A stretch of DNA of 9,420 nucleotides. Source: an uncultured bacterium (GTDB lineage: Bacteria; Desulfobacterota; Desulfobulbia; Desulfobulbales; Desulfobulbaceae). The stretch is from assembly GCA_903842475.1 (NCBI GenBank), contig CAIMMA010000800.1:1-9420 (forward strand), written 5' to 3'. Of this stretch, positions 1 to 8,124 are shown one piece after another (the stretch's first letter is position 1; each line of letters opens with the position of its first letter). The notes under the pieces are model-generated. The model saw nothing but the letters and a program-made list of their open reading frames with translations. It did not search any database and was not told the DNA's origin. A program made the position numbers and the translations under genes.

Positions 1-2091
1 CCGCATCAGTGCCAGTTCGGCGTTGCCGATGATGACCGTCAAAATGTTATTGAAATCGTGGGCAATGCCGCCCGCCAGCACCCCGAGGCTCTCCAGTTTC
101 TGGGTGTGCAGCAGTTGCTTTTCCGTGTCCTGGCGGGCAGCTTCGGCACGGATACGTTCGGTGATGTCGCGGAAGGACCAGAAACGCCCCACGATCTCGT
201 CGCCAACTCTTTGGGGTTGGGAGAAACGTTCGAAAATACGTCCATCGGTAAGAGTGAGCAGGTCGAAACTCGTCTCCTCCGGATGTTCATACAGATGTTT
301 GACTTTGGCAAGAAAGGCCTCTGGATCCGCCATCTGGTCGGTTACATGCTTCAAAAGCGGGGCGTCGGTAAAAGGTGCCTGGAGGAGCCGTTCAGGGACG
401 TGCCAAAGGTCGACGAATTTCTGGTTCCAGCGGGTAATATTTCCGTTCCGGTCCACAAGCAATATCCCGTCGGCCGTGGATTCCAGGGCCGCATTGGTCA
501 AGGAGACGGAGTATAAAATTTGTTCCTCGGCGCGCTTCCGGTCAGTGATATCGAGGGTGAAGCCGGCCAGCAGGGTTTTGCCTCCCTGGACGATCGGAAA
601 CTTGAGGGTGGTGTAGCTCCGCCCGTTAAATTCTTCATCAAGTTTGAGCACTTCCCCCTGGGCGATAACGGCTCGATCGTCAGCAAAGATTTTCGCCGCG
701 AAGGCTTCCGGGAACAGTTCGGCCATGGTCTTGCCGATCATGTCAGACCCGGGAATCCCGACCATCTCCTGGAAATTTTCACTGGCCTGCAGCACGCGAC
801 TTTCGGTGGGGGTCACCTCCTTGATATAGACATACACCGGCGAGTGACGCATGAACAGGGAGAACAACTCATTGGTTTCACGCAAGGTACCTTCCGCCCT
901 CTCCCGGGCGCTTGCTTCGCGCCGACGACGGGTAATGTTCCATGACAGCAGACCGATGATCAGCATCTGCACGGTGAAAAGAACAGTGCCAAACCAGAGA
1001 TAGTGCCTGTAGCGCGAGTAGAACGTATCCGGTCGTCCGGTCACCAGCGCACCTTCGGGAAGCTGCGTTTGGTTGATGTTGCATCGACGGAGTCCTGCAT
1101 AGTCGAACATGTAGACGGTGGGGCTTTCGATGACGGGGAGCAAGCCCGCCTTTTCCCCCTGCAAGATTTTGCTGACAAGAGCGGCGGCATTCTCTCCCTG
1201 CAGACGTCCGCTGAGCAGCTTGCCGCCGAGGGCACCGGGGGCCATATAAAAATCCCACACCGTGTAGACCGGTCGGGGTGAAGCCGCCAGGATGAATTCC
1301 ATGCTTTCCCGCGCCGAAAAGCTTCTCCCTTCCGGATCACGGAAGAACGCGAGCGCAAGCACGATGGTATCGCCTTCCAGTTGTTTCAGGCTGGTGCGTA
1401 ACTGGGAAGCGGTCAGTTCGTGCAATTCAACGAAGGTGATGCGGGGAAACTGGTCGGCCACCTTTCTGGCCAAACCGAGGTTGATCAATCCGGTTTCGGT
1501 CGCGTCGGTTATCAGTGCGACCTTCTTGGTTTCCGGATGCAGCTGCAGGGCAATCTTGATGGTCGAGACAATATCAAGATCTTCGCGAACCCCGGTGTAG
1601 CCGTCTTCGGGATGAAGATGGTACTTGAAAAAATCGTTTATCCCGCAGAAAACCACGGGTACGCCGGGGAAGAGACGGTCGCGATGCCGGAGTAAAAAGT
1701 CCAGGGCATTGTTGTCCGAGGCAACGATGGCATCGAACTTGACGTTTTGATACAGGTGTTGGTACATGTCCACCAGGTGCGGGGCCATGGTCGCGGCTGT
1801 TTGCCGCTTGGTATTCATGTACTCGACAAAAATTTCCACCTTGGGAAACTGCGCCAACAAAGCGCTGGAAAAACCTTCCTGGATCATATCCGTCCAGAGA
1901 TACCCCTGGTGGTAGGAATGGAGCACCAGCACCTTGGGCCCGCCATTGGCCGTTACACCGGCGGGGAGGCTGCAGAGAACCGCCCAGAGCAGCATTGCCA
2001 GCACCAGGGGCCGCTTGCGCGGCGATTGGCGGGCCCGCCCATGCCACCAAGTGTACAAGCAGGCATGCAAAATCCGGAAAACTGTCGTCAT
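1..2091 (-). CDS. Sensor histidine kinase with periplasmic substrate-binding-like domain and two PAS domains (3' end beyond window)
   Basis: The frame is open from the ATG at 2091 to the left edge, giving 697 visible residues. Residues about 27-48 form a signal-anchor. Residues about 52-345 resemble the ABC-transporter substrate-binding (ABC_sub_bind-like) sensor domain, starting [12 protein letters not shown] and carrying VEYMNTKRQ and [10 protein letters not shown] transmembrane segment follows at about 364-385, then PAS domains at about 405-520 (ends [14 protein letters not shown]) and 525-650 (ends [11 protein letters not shown]). The HisKA start is visible as GGIAHDFNN, with phospho-acceptor His678. 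The ATPase domain, and any receiver, must lie outside the window. By family, it should bind a small ligand in the periplasm and autophosphorylate; the ligand cannot be read from sequence. The start is supported by a purine-rich GGGGAGAGAGG just upstream (2105-2095), with no in-frame start seen further up. It lies 186 bp behind the hybrid kinase on the same strand. Confidence 0.88.
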   Translation of the reverse strand, partial: MTTVFRILHACLYTWWHGRARQSPRKRPLVLAMLLWAVLCSLPAGVTANGGPKVLVLHSYHQGYLWTDMIQEGFSSALLAQFPKVEIFVEYMNTKRQTAATMAPHLVDMYQHLYQNVKFDAIVASDNNALDFLLRHRDRLFPGVPVVFCGINDFFKYHLHPEDGYTGVREDLDIVSTIKIALQLHPETKKVALITDATETGLINLGLARKVADQFPRITFVELHELTASQLRTSLKQLEGDTIVLALAFFRDPEGRSFSARESMEFILAASPRPVYTVWDFYMAPGALGGKLLSGRLQGENAAALVSKILQGEKAGLLPVIESPTVYMFDYAGLRRCNINQTQLPEGALVTGRPDTFYSRYRHYLWFGTVLFTVQMLIIGLLSWNITRRRREASARERAEGTLRETNELFSLFMRHSPVYVYIKEVTPTESRVLQASENFQEMVGIPGSDMIGKTMAELFPEAFAAKIFADDRAVIAQGEVLKLDEEFNGRSYTTLKFPIVQGGKTLLAGFTLDITDRKRAEEQILYSVSLTNAALESTADGILLVDRNGNITRWNQKFVDLWHVPERLLQAPFTDAPLLKHVTDQMADPEAFLAKVKHLYEHPEETSFDLLTLTDGRIFERFSQPQRVGDEIVGRFWSFRDITERIRAEAARQDTEKQLLHTQKLESLGVLAGGIAHDFNNILTVIIGNAELALMR

Positions 2092-2277
2092 GGGCCTCTC
2101 TCCCCTGTCGTAACGCCAAGCTGAAACACCACCAACCCTGCCCGGGATTATTCCGGAAACAGCGCTGCAACGATCCCTAAAATCACCCGCTCCGCACCGA
2201 CAGCATGGACTGCGGGTTCGATCGCCTCGGGCGGTCAGCATCCTTGACCGCGTACCTGCCCGGAACCGACCCCGGGC
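2092..2277. other. Intergenic spacer between the two kinase genes
   Basis: This 186 bp spacer follows the stop of the hybrid kinase and precedes the second kinase. A 6-bp inverted repeat (GCCCGG/CCGGGC, arms 2258-2263 and 2272-2277, 8-nt loop) lies directly behind the stop codon. It has no T-run on the minus strand, so it is not a convincing intrinsic terminator. No clear sigma-70 or sigma-54 promoter is visible. The two kinases may be co-transcribed, or a separate promoter may be present that I cannot recognise. Confidence 0.5.
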
Positions 2278-4116
2278 TTACCCTTTCTTGGCCGCGTCCG
2301 CCCTGGTCAGCACGTCCCGCACCTTGGCGCTCAGCTCTTTCTTTAAAAAGGGCTTCTGAATGAACTGCACCCCCTCGTCGAGCACGCCGTGATGGGCGAT
2401 GACGTCGGCCGTGTAGCCCGACATGAACAGGCATCTGAGATGGGGGCGGAGGGACAAGAGGTTTTCGGCCAGGTCGCGGCCGTTCAGCTCAGGCATGATC
2501 ACGTCGGTCATGAGCAGATCGATCGGACCCGAATATTCCTGGGCCAGGCGAAGCGCTGCACCGGGCGTGTTGGCCGCCAGCACGGTGTAGCCAAGACTTT
2601 CGAGCATGACCTTGACCATCTCCAGAATCACGGACTCGTCCTCCACCAGCAGGACGGTCTCGCTGCCCCGCAGGGCTGGCTGTTCCGCATCGCCCGGGCC
2701 GGAAGACACCATCTGGCCGACATGACGGGGCAGGTAGATGGTGAAGGTCGCCCCCTGACCTGCCTCGCTGCTGGCATAGACAAATCCGTCATTCTGTTTG
2801 ACGGCCCCGTACACGGTGGCCAGGCCGAGGCCGGTTCCTGCCCCCACGTCCTTGGTGGTGAAAAACGGCTCAAAGATGCGCGCCAGGATTTCTTGATCCA
2901 TGCCGCAACCGGTATCACTGACGGTAAGCCGCACATACTCGCCGGGCATGAAACCCGCTTGGCCGGCACAGTCTTGCGCGTCCAGGGAACTGTTTTCCGT
3001 CGCAACCGTCAGGGTGCCGACGCCTGCAATGGCGTCGCGGGCATTGACACAGAGATTGGCCAGCATCTGGTCGATCTGCGAGGGATCCATCTTAATGGAC
3101 CAGAGTCCGGCCCCCGGCCGCCAAACGAGATTGATGTCCTCGCCGATCAGTCGCCGCAGCATGTTCAGCATCCCTTCCACGGTCTGGTTGAGATCCAGCA
3201 CCTTGGGCGCGACCGTTTGCTTGCGGGCAAAGGTCAGCAACTGGCGGGTCAGATTGGCGGAGCGCTCCGCGGCGGTATAAATTTCATGCAACTGCCGCTG
3301 GAACCGTTTTTCCGGGCCGATCTCCTCCATAAGCAGTTCGGTGTAGCCCAGAATCACCCCGAGCATGTTGTTAAAATCATGCGCCACCCCGCCGGCAAGC
3401 TGGCCAACCGCTTCCATTTTCTGCGACTGTCTGAGTTGCGCTTCAAGCTTAGCCTTCTCCGCTTCAGCCTGTTTTCGTTCGCTGATATCCCTTGAAAAAC
3501 TGGCCACATGGAGCACCTGGCCCAGTTCATCCCTGATAGGAAACAGGCGGATACTGTAGTGCTGCTCGCCGCGGGTCTCTTCGTACTGGATCAGTTGCCC
3601 CTGGTCGATAATCTGCGCCACAGCAGCCCGACGTCGAGCCGCCGCCTCCGCGGGCAGGAACTCCAGGAGATTGCGCCCGAGCATGGCGGTTCGCTCGACC
3701 TGACGCCGCCGCGCCGCTTTTTCATTGAGGTCGAGGATGGTGCACTGGTGGTCGATTAACAATACCGAATCCGAGGTGGCGTTAAAAAGCGCTTTGAACC
3801 AGGCCACGGTCTCCCTCAGTTTTTCCTCCGCCGACTTCCGTTCGGTGATATCATGGATAATGGCGTTGAGCACCGTGCCGCCTGCAAACTGGATGCTGCT
3901 GGCCAGCACTTCCACCTCGCGGAGCGTGCCATCGGCCAGGCGATGCCGGCATTCGAACCGTTTCCCCCAGCCCCTGGGGGACCGAGGCCAGGGCCTGCTG
4001 CACTTCAGCCGGCGACAGGATATCGATATCGGCCATTTGCATGGCCAGCAATTGTTCTCTTGAAAAACCGTAGAATGCGGCCGCAGCCCCATTGGCATCA
4101 ATGATCGCGCCATCAC
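2278..4116 (-). CDS. C-terminal part of frameshifted hybrid histidine kinase: PAS, PAS, HisKA, HATPase, receiver
   Basis: This open frame holds the catalytic half of the kinase that starts at 6280. Its first 51 residues (4116-3964) are out-of-frame noise. Homology starts at Lys52 (3963-3961) with the second half of a PAS domain ([11 protein letters not shown] ... DITERK). It continues with a further PAS domain (about 106-215), a short coiled coil, and HisKA with GGVAHDFNN (His246). The HATPase has N-box NARDAI, G1 DTGCGM and G2 GTGLGL. A C-terminal receiver (about 486-605) has acidic VEDE, phospho-acceptor Asp538 in LMTDVIMP, and Lys in QKPF. In the rebuilt protein these become His967 and Asp1259. 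All catalytic residues are present, so the domain looks under selection and only the single-base shift disconnects it. Independent translation from 4116 is unlikely. In the intact form it would phosphorylate its own receiver and pass phosphate to an Hpt protein or regulator not in this window. Confidence 0.85.
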   Translation of the reverse strand: MMARSLMPMGLRPHSTVFQENNCWPCKWPISISCRRLKCSRPWPRSPRGWGKRFECRHRLADGTLREVEVLASSIQFAGGTVLNAIIHDITERKSAEEKLRETVAWFKALFNATSDSVLLIDHQCTILDLNEKAARRRQVERTAMLGRNLLEFLPAEAAARRRAAVAQIIDQGQLIQYEETRGEQHYSIRLFPIRDELGQVLHVASFSRDISERKQAEAEKAKLEAQLRQSQKMEAVGQLAGGVAHDFNNMLGVILGYTELLMEEIGPEKRFQRQLHEIYTAAERSANLTRQLLTFARKQTVAPKVLDLNQTVEGMLNMLRRLIGEDINLVWRPGAGLWSIKMDPSQIDQMLANLCVNARDAIAGVGTLTVATENSSLDAQDCAGQAGFMPGEYVRLTVSDTGCGMDQEILARIFEPFFTTKDVGAGTGLGLATVYGAVKQNDGFVYASSEAGQGATFTIYLPRHVGQMVSSGPGDAEQPALRGSETVLLVEDESVILEMVKVMLESLGYTVLAANTPGAALRLAQEYSGPIDLLMTDVIMPELNGRDLAENLLSLRPHLRCLFMSGYTADVIAHHGVLDEGVQFIQKPFLKKELSAKVRDVLTRADAAKKG

Positions 4117-6280
4117 CCGGATCGATCAGCAGCATCATCCCGGCATTGTTGGCGAATTGATTGCGGTAGGATTGCTCGCTCTCCTGCAGCGCCAGGGTTC
4201 GCTCGGTGACCAGACGCTCCAGTTCCTCGCGCCGATGGCCGGTCGCCCGGACGACCAGGGCCAGGGCGGCGGTCAGGGTAAACCCGACCAGGAGGGTGAG
4301 CCAGCCGGCGCGCAGCGGATGCGTTTGCCAGAATTCCGGTCTTGCATATGCCGTGATGCCAAAAACCTGACCAAATGCAAAAATAGGCCGTTTCCAGACA
4401 AGCCCGGCGACGGGGGGACTGTCGGCATCCCAGGTCGTGGCCAGGGTTTCAGGCGAGGCATCCCGATGCAGGAGCGAGAGTTCCAGGTTCGCGAGACTGT
4501 CGGCGCCCCCACCTCTCAGCAAGGTTTCCAAGCGCAGTACCGGCTGAACGAAGCCGCGCAGCTGCTTCGCCTCGAGGCCCCCGAACACCGGCCGGAAGAT
4601 CCGCAGCCCCTTTTGCTCATCCGCTTCCCGGCCCAGGCGAAGCGAGACAGTGGCCCCGGGCAGCCCACTGCGAACCGCTGCTTCCATCGCTGCCAGCGGC
4701 TGCGGCTCCGAGCCGATATCATACCCCAGTAACGATTCATTGCCCGCCATCGGCGCTATGCGCAAAACAGGATAATAGACCTCCCGCTCTGCCGCCGGGA
4801 TTCGCTGCCCCTGCCCGTCTTTCTGCCAGATTGCAAAACCCGTCAGGCCGGCGGCGCGGGCTGAGGCTTCGAAGCGGGACCGTTCCCCGGCGGGGACGGC
4901 CGAAATCCATTGCCAGACGGAGGTCGCCGGGTTCTTGGTCAGATACGTCGAAAACTGTCGGAATTCATCGGCAGTGACGTCCTCGCTGCCCTCGTAAAAA
5001 TGCGCCAACCCTTCCAATTCATTGTCACGGAGCGTATGCAGCGTTGTCACAATCAATTGTGTCTGGCTGTTCATCTGTTGGGCAAAAACCTGACCGCGGC
5101 TACGAAGTTCTTGCTGGTGGATCTCCCAGGCCATCAGCACGCTCAGGATGGCGCCCACCGCGACCACCAACACGGTTTCAAGAGGCTGCATCCAGGGCGG
5201 CGGCATCAGTTCAAAACGGGACCGACGGGCCGACAGCGCCCCGCCCGCCAACAGGATCGCCGCCAAAGCCAGGGTGCCCAGCCCTGAAGGCAGCACGGTC
5301 CGGATCAAGGCCCGGTTCCAGTCGCGGGCGTCGATGTCCATCCCCAGCACGGCAAGCGTGGCGCCGGTGCCCTTATAAGCCCCGGCACAGAGGATCAGAT
5401 CATCCAGCCGTTCGATATAGGTCGTCTTGGGATCCCGCTGTTTATTGGCCGGGTTTTCGTATTCGTAATCCACCCAGCCGCTGCCTTTGGCCAAAGCGAT
5501 ATCCTGGATCTCCTGACGGAAATATTTACCTCCCGGCCAATCCTTGATGCCGAGCTGGTTCTTGCCGACCAGCTCGGGTTTCACCGGATGGGCCTGCATG
5601 GTCATGCCCGAGTCGTAGGCAAAGACGTAGAGCTCCTTTTGGACAAAGGCACCTTGCGGGTTGTTGATTTCCCTGAGGAGACTCTCCCGGCCATTGCTTC
5701 GATAGTAGGTCGCGGCCTTCTGCACCATCGCCCGAGCATCGGCCGGGGTGGCCAGACCGAACAGCGCCGCCTGCGGATCATGGATAGGAACCAGTCCCGA
5801 GACCCATGGACCCCGTCGGTCGGTGTTCGGCCCTGCGACCATCGGGGTTTGGCGGGCAAAGACGTTGCCATAGACCTCCGCTGCTTCCGCGGGGAGCGGG
5901 CCGGGCGGCGAAGCATCCTTGCCTTGGTCCGGTTCGCCATGCACCAGGAAAAAGATGGTACCGTCGGCTCTGCGACCCAAAAGATAGAGGCCACGACATT
6001 GCGGGTTGGCCGAACGAAGGGTGAGCAGCTGCTCCCTGAGTCGCTGGAAATCGGGGCTGTGACGATCCGCCTCCGTCCCCGAAAGCGCCTGAATACGCTC
6101 CACGTTGAGGGTCTGGCCGATTAATTGTGCCTGCTGGAGCAGGTCGATGCGCATATTGCGGTCGACCTGCTCCACGAGCCTCCAGGAAAAGAACCATCCA
6201 GCAATCAGTACGGTGACGGCGGCAGCCGTTATCCACCGGCCGCGAACTTTTCTCAGGATCGTCTCTTGGTCATTGCGCAT
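3851..6280 (-). CDS. N-terminal part of frameshifted hybrid histidine kinase: nested Cache-type sensor, CHASE domain, PAS
   Basis: This 809-residue frame is the sensor half of a membrane kinase. TM1 lies at about 16-33. An extracytoplasmic domain spans about 39-322, with the familiar GRRADGTIFFLVHGEP, SPPG, GPNTDRRGPWVSGLVPIHDP and AVLGMDIDARDW signature. Within it, residues about 171-303 look like a complete single Cache type 2 domain (ATPADARAMVQKA, EINNPQGAF, ELVGKN, GSGWVDYEYENP, CAGAYK). TM2 (about 325-348) and TM3 (about 366-385) lead to a CHASE-type domain (about 410-590: EFRQFSTYL, AVPAGERSRFEA, YYPVLRIAPMAGNESLLGYD). TM4 (about 659-679) leads to a helical linker and the first half of a PAS domain. 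True coding ends near residue 772; the last 37 residues are frameshift product. The ATG overlaps the stop of an upstream remnant frame (TGATG), and an AAGGA lies about 12 nt upstream. As written the product would be a membrane sensor with no kinase. Confidence 0.85.
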   Translation of the reverse strand: MRNDQETILRKVRGRWITAAAVTVLIAGWFFSWRLVEQVDRNMRIDLLQQAQLIGQTLNVERIQALSGTEADRHSPDFQRLREQLLTLRSANPQCRGLYLLGRRADGTIFFLVHGEPDQGKDASPPGPLPAEAAEVYGNVFARQTPMVAGPNTDRRGPWVSGLVPIHDPQAALFGLATPADARAMVQKAATYYRSNGRESLLREINNPQGAFVQKELYVFAYDSGMTMQAHPVKPELVGKNQLGIKDWPGGKYFRQEIQDIALAKGSGWVDYEYENPANKQRDPKTTYIERLDDLILCAGAYKGTGATLAVLGMDIDARDWNRALIRTVLPSGLGTLALAAILLAGGALSARRSRFELMPPPWMQPLETVLVVAVGAILSVLMAWEIHQQELRSRGQVFAQQMNSQTQLIVTTLHTLRDNELEGLAHFYEGSEDVTADEFRQFSTYLTKNPATSVWQWISAVPAGERSRFEASARAAGLTGFAIWQKDGQGQRIPAAEREVYYPVLRIAPMAGNESLLGYDIGSEPQPLAAMEAAVRSGLPGATVSLRLGREADEQKGLRIFRPVFGGLEAKQLRGFVQPVLRLETLLRGGGADSLANLELSLLHRDASPETLATTWDADSPPVAGLVWKRPIFAFGQVFGITAYARPEFWQTHPLRAGWLTLLVGFTLTAALALVVRATGHRREELERLVTERTLALQESEQSYRNQFANNAGMMLLIDPGDGAIIDANGAAAAFYGFSREQLLAMQMADIDILSPAEVQQALASVPQGLGETVRMPASPGRWHAPRGGSAGQQHPVCRRHGAQRHYP
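3964..3968 (-). other. Apparent +1 frameshift site in a G5 run of the hybrid kinase
   Basis: On the minus strand the run CTGGGGGAAACGG sits where homology leaves the 6280 frame and enters the 4116 frame. With one G removed the reading becomes [12 protein letters not shown], the normal middle of a PAS domain, and the whole frame 6280-2278 becomes 1334 codons including the stop. An extra base in a homopolymer is typical of a sequencing error or a recent mutation. No stop codon or obvious stimulatory structure marks it as programmed frameshifting. Confidence 0.85.
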
Positions 6281-6471
6281 CAGACTGGCTGTTCCTTGTC
6301 AAGGCGTGCGTTCAAATCCAGGGCGTTGTTGTCCGAGGCAACGGTGACGTCGAATCTGAGGTTTTGATACAACCGACTGTAGCGCCCTGCCAGAGGGGCG
6401 GACATGGCCGCGACCATTTGCCGCTTGGTATTCATGTACTCGACGTAGCTTTCAGCACAGGATCGGGACAA
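6280..6471 (-). pseudogene. Remnant of a substrate-binding-like sensor gene, overlapping the kinase start
   Basis: A short frame (TTG at 6471, stop TGA at 6282-6280) encodes a fragment of the sensor domain found in the kinase at 2091-1. Residues encoded by 6444-6316 align without gaps to residues 89-131 of that kinase, with 28 of 43 identical by eye, including [13 protein letters not shown] and VASDNNALD. At DNA level 28 consecutive bases are shared (6417-6444 and 1800-1827). There is no signal peptide in frame, and the remaining roughly 200 residues of the domain are missing, so this is a decayed or deleted gene. The stop overlaps the ATG of the hybrid kinase. A 23-codon frame just upstream (6523-6452, beginning MTIVVGFRRYRE and reaching MKPVVPILC) could be the shifted N-terminus of the same lost gene, but this is uncertain. 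Confidence 0.75.
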
Positions 6472-6561
6472 CAGGCTTCATGGCGGTCTCACGGTAGCGT
6501 CGGAACCCAACAACAATGGTCATGGAATATTTTAGTATTCTCCTGCAAAAGTTACCAGACG

Positions 6562-6584
6562 AAAAAAATACCGGAAACGTATCC
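6562..6584 (-). terminator. Possible weak intrinsic terminator after the MFS gene
   Basis: On the minus strand GGATAC and GTATTT can pair (four Watson-Crick and two G-T pairs) around a 7-nt loop and run into seven T residues. It lies about 50 bp after the transporter stop, a sensible place for an intrinsic terminator. The stem is short and AT-rich, so the call is tentative. Confidence 0.35.
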
Positions 6585-6634
6585 TGGGTTTTCTCTAGAC
6601 CCGAGACCACCGAGGTCTGTTTGCCGGTTCCCGT

Positions 6635-7831
6635 TTAAGGGTCAACCTCAAGGGAGAGTGCATTGGTGGGATTGACGACATAAAAAAAGCCGCCGGCAGT
6701 CACTGCCAGCAGCGCCGCCAGGATCAGAAATTGATCGTAGCCGCCGACCGCAATGATCCATGCCCCGAAAAAAGAGCCCAAAAAAGAACCGACATGGAGG
6801 ACCAGCATCATCATGTTGGCGTTATACCCGCGATACCGTGGGCTGGTGTTGAGATACATCAACGCGTTTAACGGCGGCACGCACAAGCCCATCCCCAACC
6901 CGAACAGGCACGCAATCGGCAACAGCCAGGTCTGATCGGGCATGACCCGCAGCAGCACAAACCCAGCCCCGGTTATCCCTAATGCGATGGACACCAAGGC
7001 CACTTTGGAAAAGGTATCGAAAATGCGACCGCCAAGCAAACGAATGACGATCATGACCCCCATCTGGGTGGTGAAAAAAAAGCCGGGATGCTTCATGCCC
7101 TTGGCCAGCGCGAACCCTTCAAAAAGATAAAAAAGTGACGAGAAGATGATGAAATAGATGCCGTTTACCAGCAGGATGGCAAGCACGGGCCGGCGGAGCA
7201 GATTTTCCCGTCCCGCATTGCCGCCGGGCCTCGGCGAACGTCCCCCCCCCTGTTCGACCAACCGATCCCGCACCCGAAGGCGCAGCCGCAGCGCCAAAAA
7301 AATCGCGGGCAACAGCAGACACGCCGTCAGCATATACATAGTCGTTGGCGAGTCGATCAGCGGCATCACCACTTCGGCAACCGCAGGCATAATCGAATAG
7401 GGCAACAGCAAGGCCACCGAGTAGAGACTGAAAGCCAACCCGGATTTGCGCGGCGGAATAATCGCCACCAGCATGACCATGCAGGAGGCCATCACCAGAA
7501 ACATCCCCATCCCGTTGATGATCCGGACCACGACCAGCGACCAGAAATGCTCGGCAAAAAGATAGCTCACCCCGCATCCGACGACCAGTAGGATACCAAC
7601 GGTCATGCAGTCGATGGCATTGTGCAGACTGATGCACTGGCTTGCGGTCACATACAGCGCCATTGCCGAAAGGGAATAGAGTCCAATGATAAACCCCGCC
7701 TCTTTCCCTGAAAGGCCGATGCCCTGGAGGTAGAGGTGGAAGTTGAAAAATACCGAAACATTGCAGACAGCTGCAAAGGTAATGAAACAAAGCGATAAAA
7801 ATTCGAAAGTTCCTAATCTTTCTTCAGGCAC
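6635..7831 (-). CDS. Major facilitator superfamily transporter, substrate unknown
   Basis: This 398-residue protein is almost entirely hydrophobic segments, consistent with about 12 inner-membrane helices in two halves split by a charged, Arg/Gly-rich cytoplasmic loop (about residues 180-215), the normal MFS layout and length. Motif-A-like residues are clearer in the second half (RLLGGRIFDTFSK) than in the first, where the classical G-x-L-x-D-R pattern is not evident. A SPRYRGYNAN segment sits between late helices, as in drug- or metabolite-export-type MFS proteins, but the substrate cannot be named. The start is GTG at 7831. An in-frame TGA lies four codons upstream, so no longer start exists, and a GAGG serves as a weak ribosome binding site. 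A run of nine G residues (7250-7242) encodes part of the central loop. It stands between the metal-efflux unit and the kinases, with gaps on both sides, so co-operation with either is not established. Confidence 0.85.
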   Translation of the reverse strand: MPEERLGTFEFLSLCFITFAAVCNVSVFFNFHLYLQGIGLSGKEAGFIIGLYSLSAMALYVTASQCISLHNAIDCMTVGILLVVGCGVSYLFAEHFWSLVVVRIINGMGMFLVMASCMVMLVAIIPPRKSGLAFSLYSVALLLPYSIMPAVAEVVMPLIDSPTTMYMLTACLLLPAIFLALRLRLRVRDRLVEQGGGRSPRPGGNAGRENLLRRPVLAILLVNGIYFIIFSSLFYLFEGFALAKGMKHPGFFFTTQMGVMIVIRLLGGRIFDTFSKVALVSIALGITGAGFVLLRVMPDQTWLLPIACLFGLGMGLCVPPLNALMYLNTSPRYRGYNANMMMLVLHVGSFLGSFFGAWIIAVGGYDQFLILAALLAVTAGGFFYVVNPTNALSLEVDP

Positions 7832-8124
7832 GATGGGGCCTCAGCTGTCTGTGCGGGAGCACTGAAATTTGCTAATGTACGACAAGAACCAAGCGTTGTC
7901 CCGGCCTCCCCTCGACAGCCCCGCAAAATCCGGGGCCAGGAGCGTAATGGTGACAACACCCAGACCAATACGAAGGGGGTTCGAGGCAGTATTTTGCGGC
8001 GGCCTGCAAACACCTCGCTTAGGCGGCAGCATTGGCGAGGCGCCCTCGAAAACAGCCCGGCAAACCAAGGGAACCAACAGCCCGTGCCTGTTACAAAAGG
8101 CGCGGGCTGTCCCCCTAAGCGACG
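7832..8124. other. Hairpin-rich intergenic region
   Basis: This 293 bp stretch separates the metal-efflux unit from the transporter. It contains several inverted repeats: GCCCCG/CGGGGC (7918-7923 and 7931-7936), CCTCGC/GCGAGG (8013-8018 and 8035-8040) and the long stem at 8077-8110. Short frames on both strands have biased composition and no recognisable domain. The promoter of the transporter should lie here on the minus strand, but I see no hexamer pair good enough to call. Confidence 0.5.
8077..8110 (-). terminator. Terminator-like 12-bp inverted repeat behind the metal-efflux unit
   Basis: The arms 8077-8088 (ACAGCCCGTGCC) and 8099-8110 (GGCGCGGGCTGT) pair over 12 positions with one mismatch, around a 10-nt loop. 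It begins about 15 bp after the stop of the small periplasmic gene, where a transcription end is expected. On the minus strand the odd pair is C-A and the following bases are TGGTTCCC, so the U-tract is poor. It may end transcription inefficiently or protect the 3' end of the mRNA. Confidence 0.55.

Noticed and set aside
2258..2277. Intrinsic terminator after the hybrid kinase
   Set aside because: The stem is only 6 bp and no T-run follows on the minus strand.
2389..3495. A 368-codon open frame on the plus strand
   Set aside because: It lies entirely opposite the kinase, HATPase and receiver coding region, whose motifs are unmistakable. The plus-strand product is low-complexity and shows no domain.
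3961..3968. Programmed +1 ribosomal frameshifting in the hybrid kinase
   Set aside because: The shift site has no stop codon, no evident rare hungry codon and no obvious stimulatory element, and it falls in the middle of a PAS domain. An indel is simpler.
5588..6124. A 178-codon plus-strand open frame
   Set aside because: It is antisense to the well-conserved sensor domain of the hybrid kinase and has no recognisable features of its own.
6525..6540. AT-rich palindrome GAATA-N6-TATTC as an operator
   Set aside because: The arms are only 5 bp and no convincing promoter hexamers surround it, so a regulatory call is not supported.
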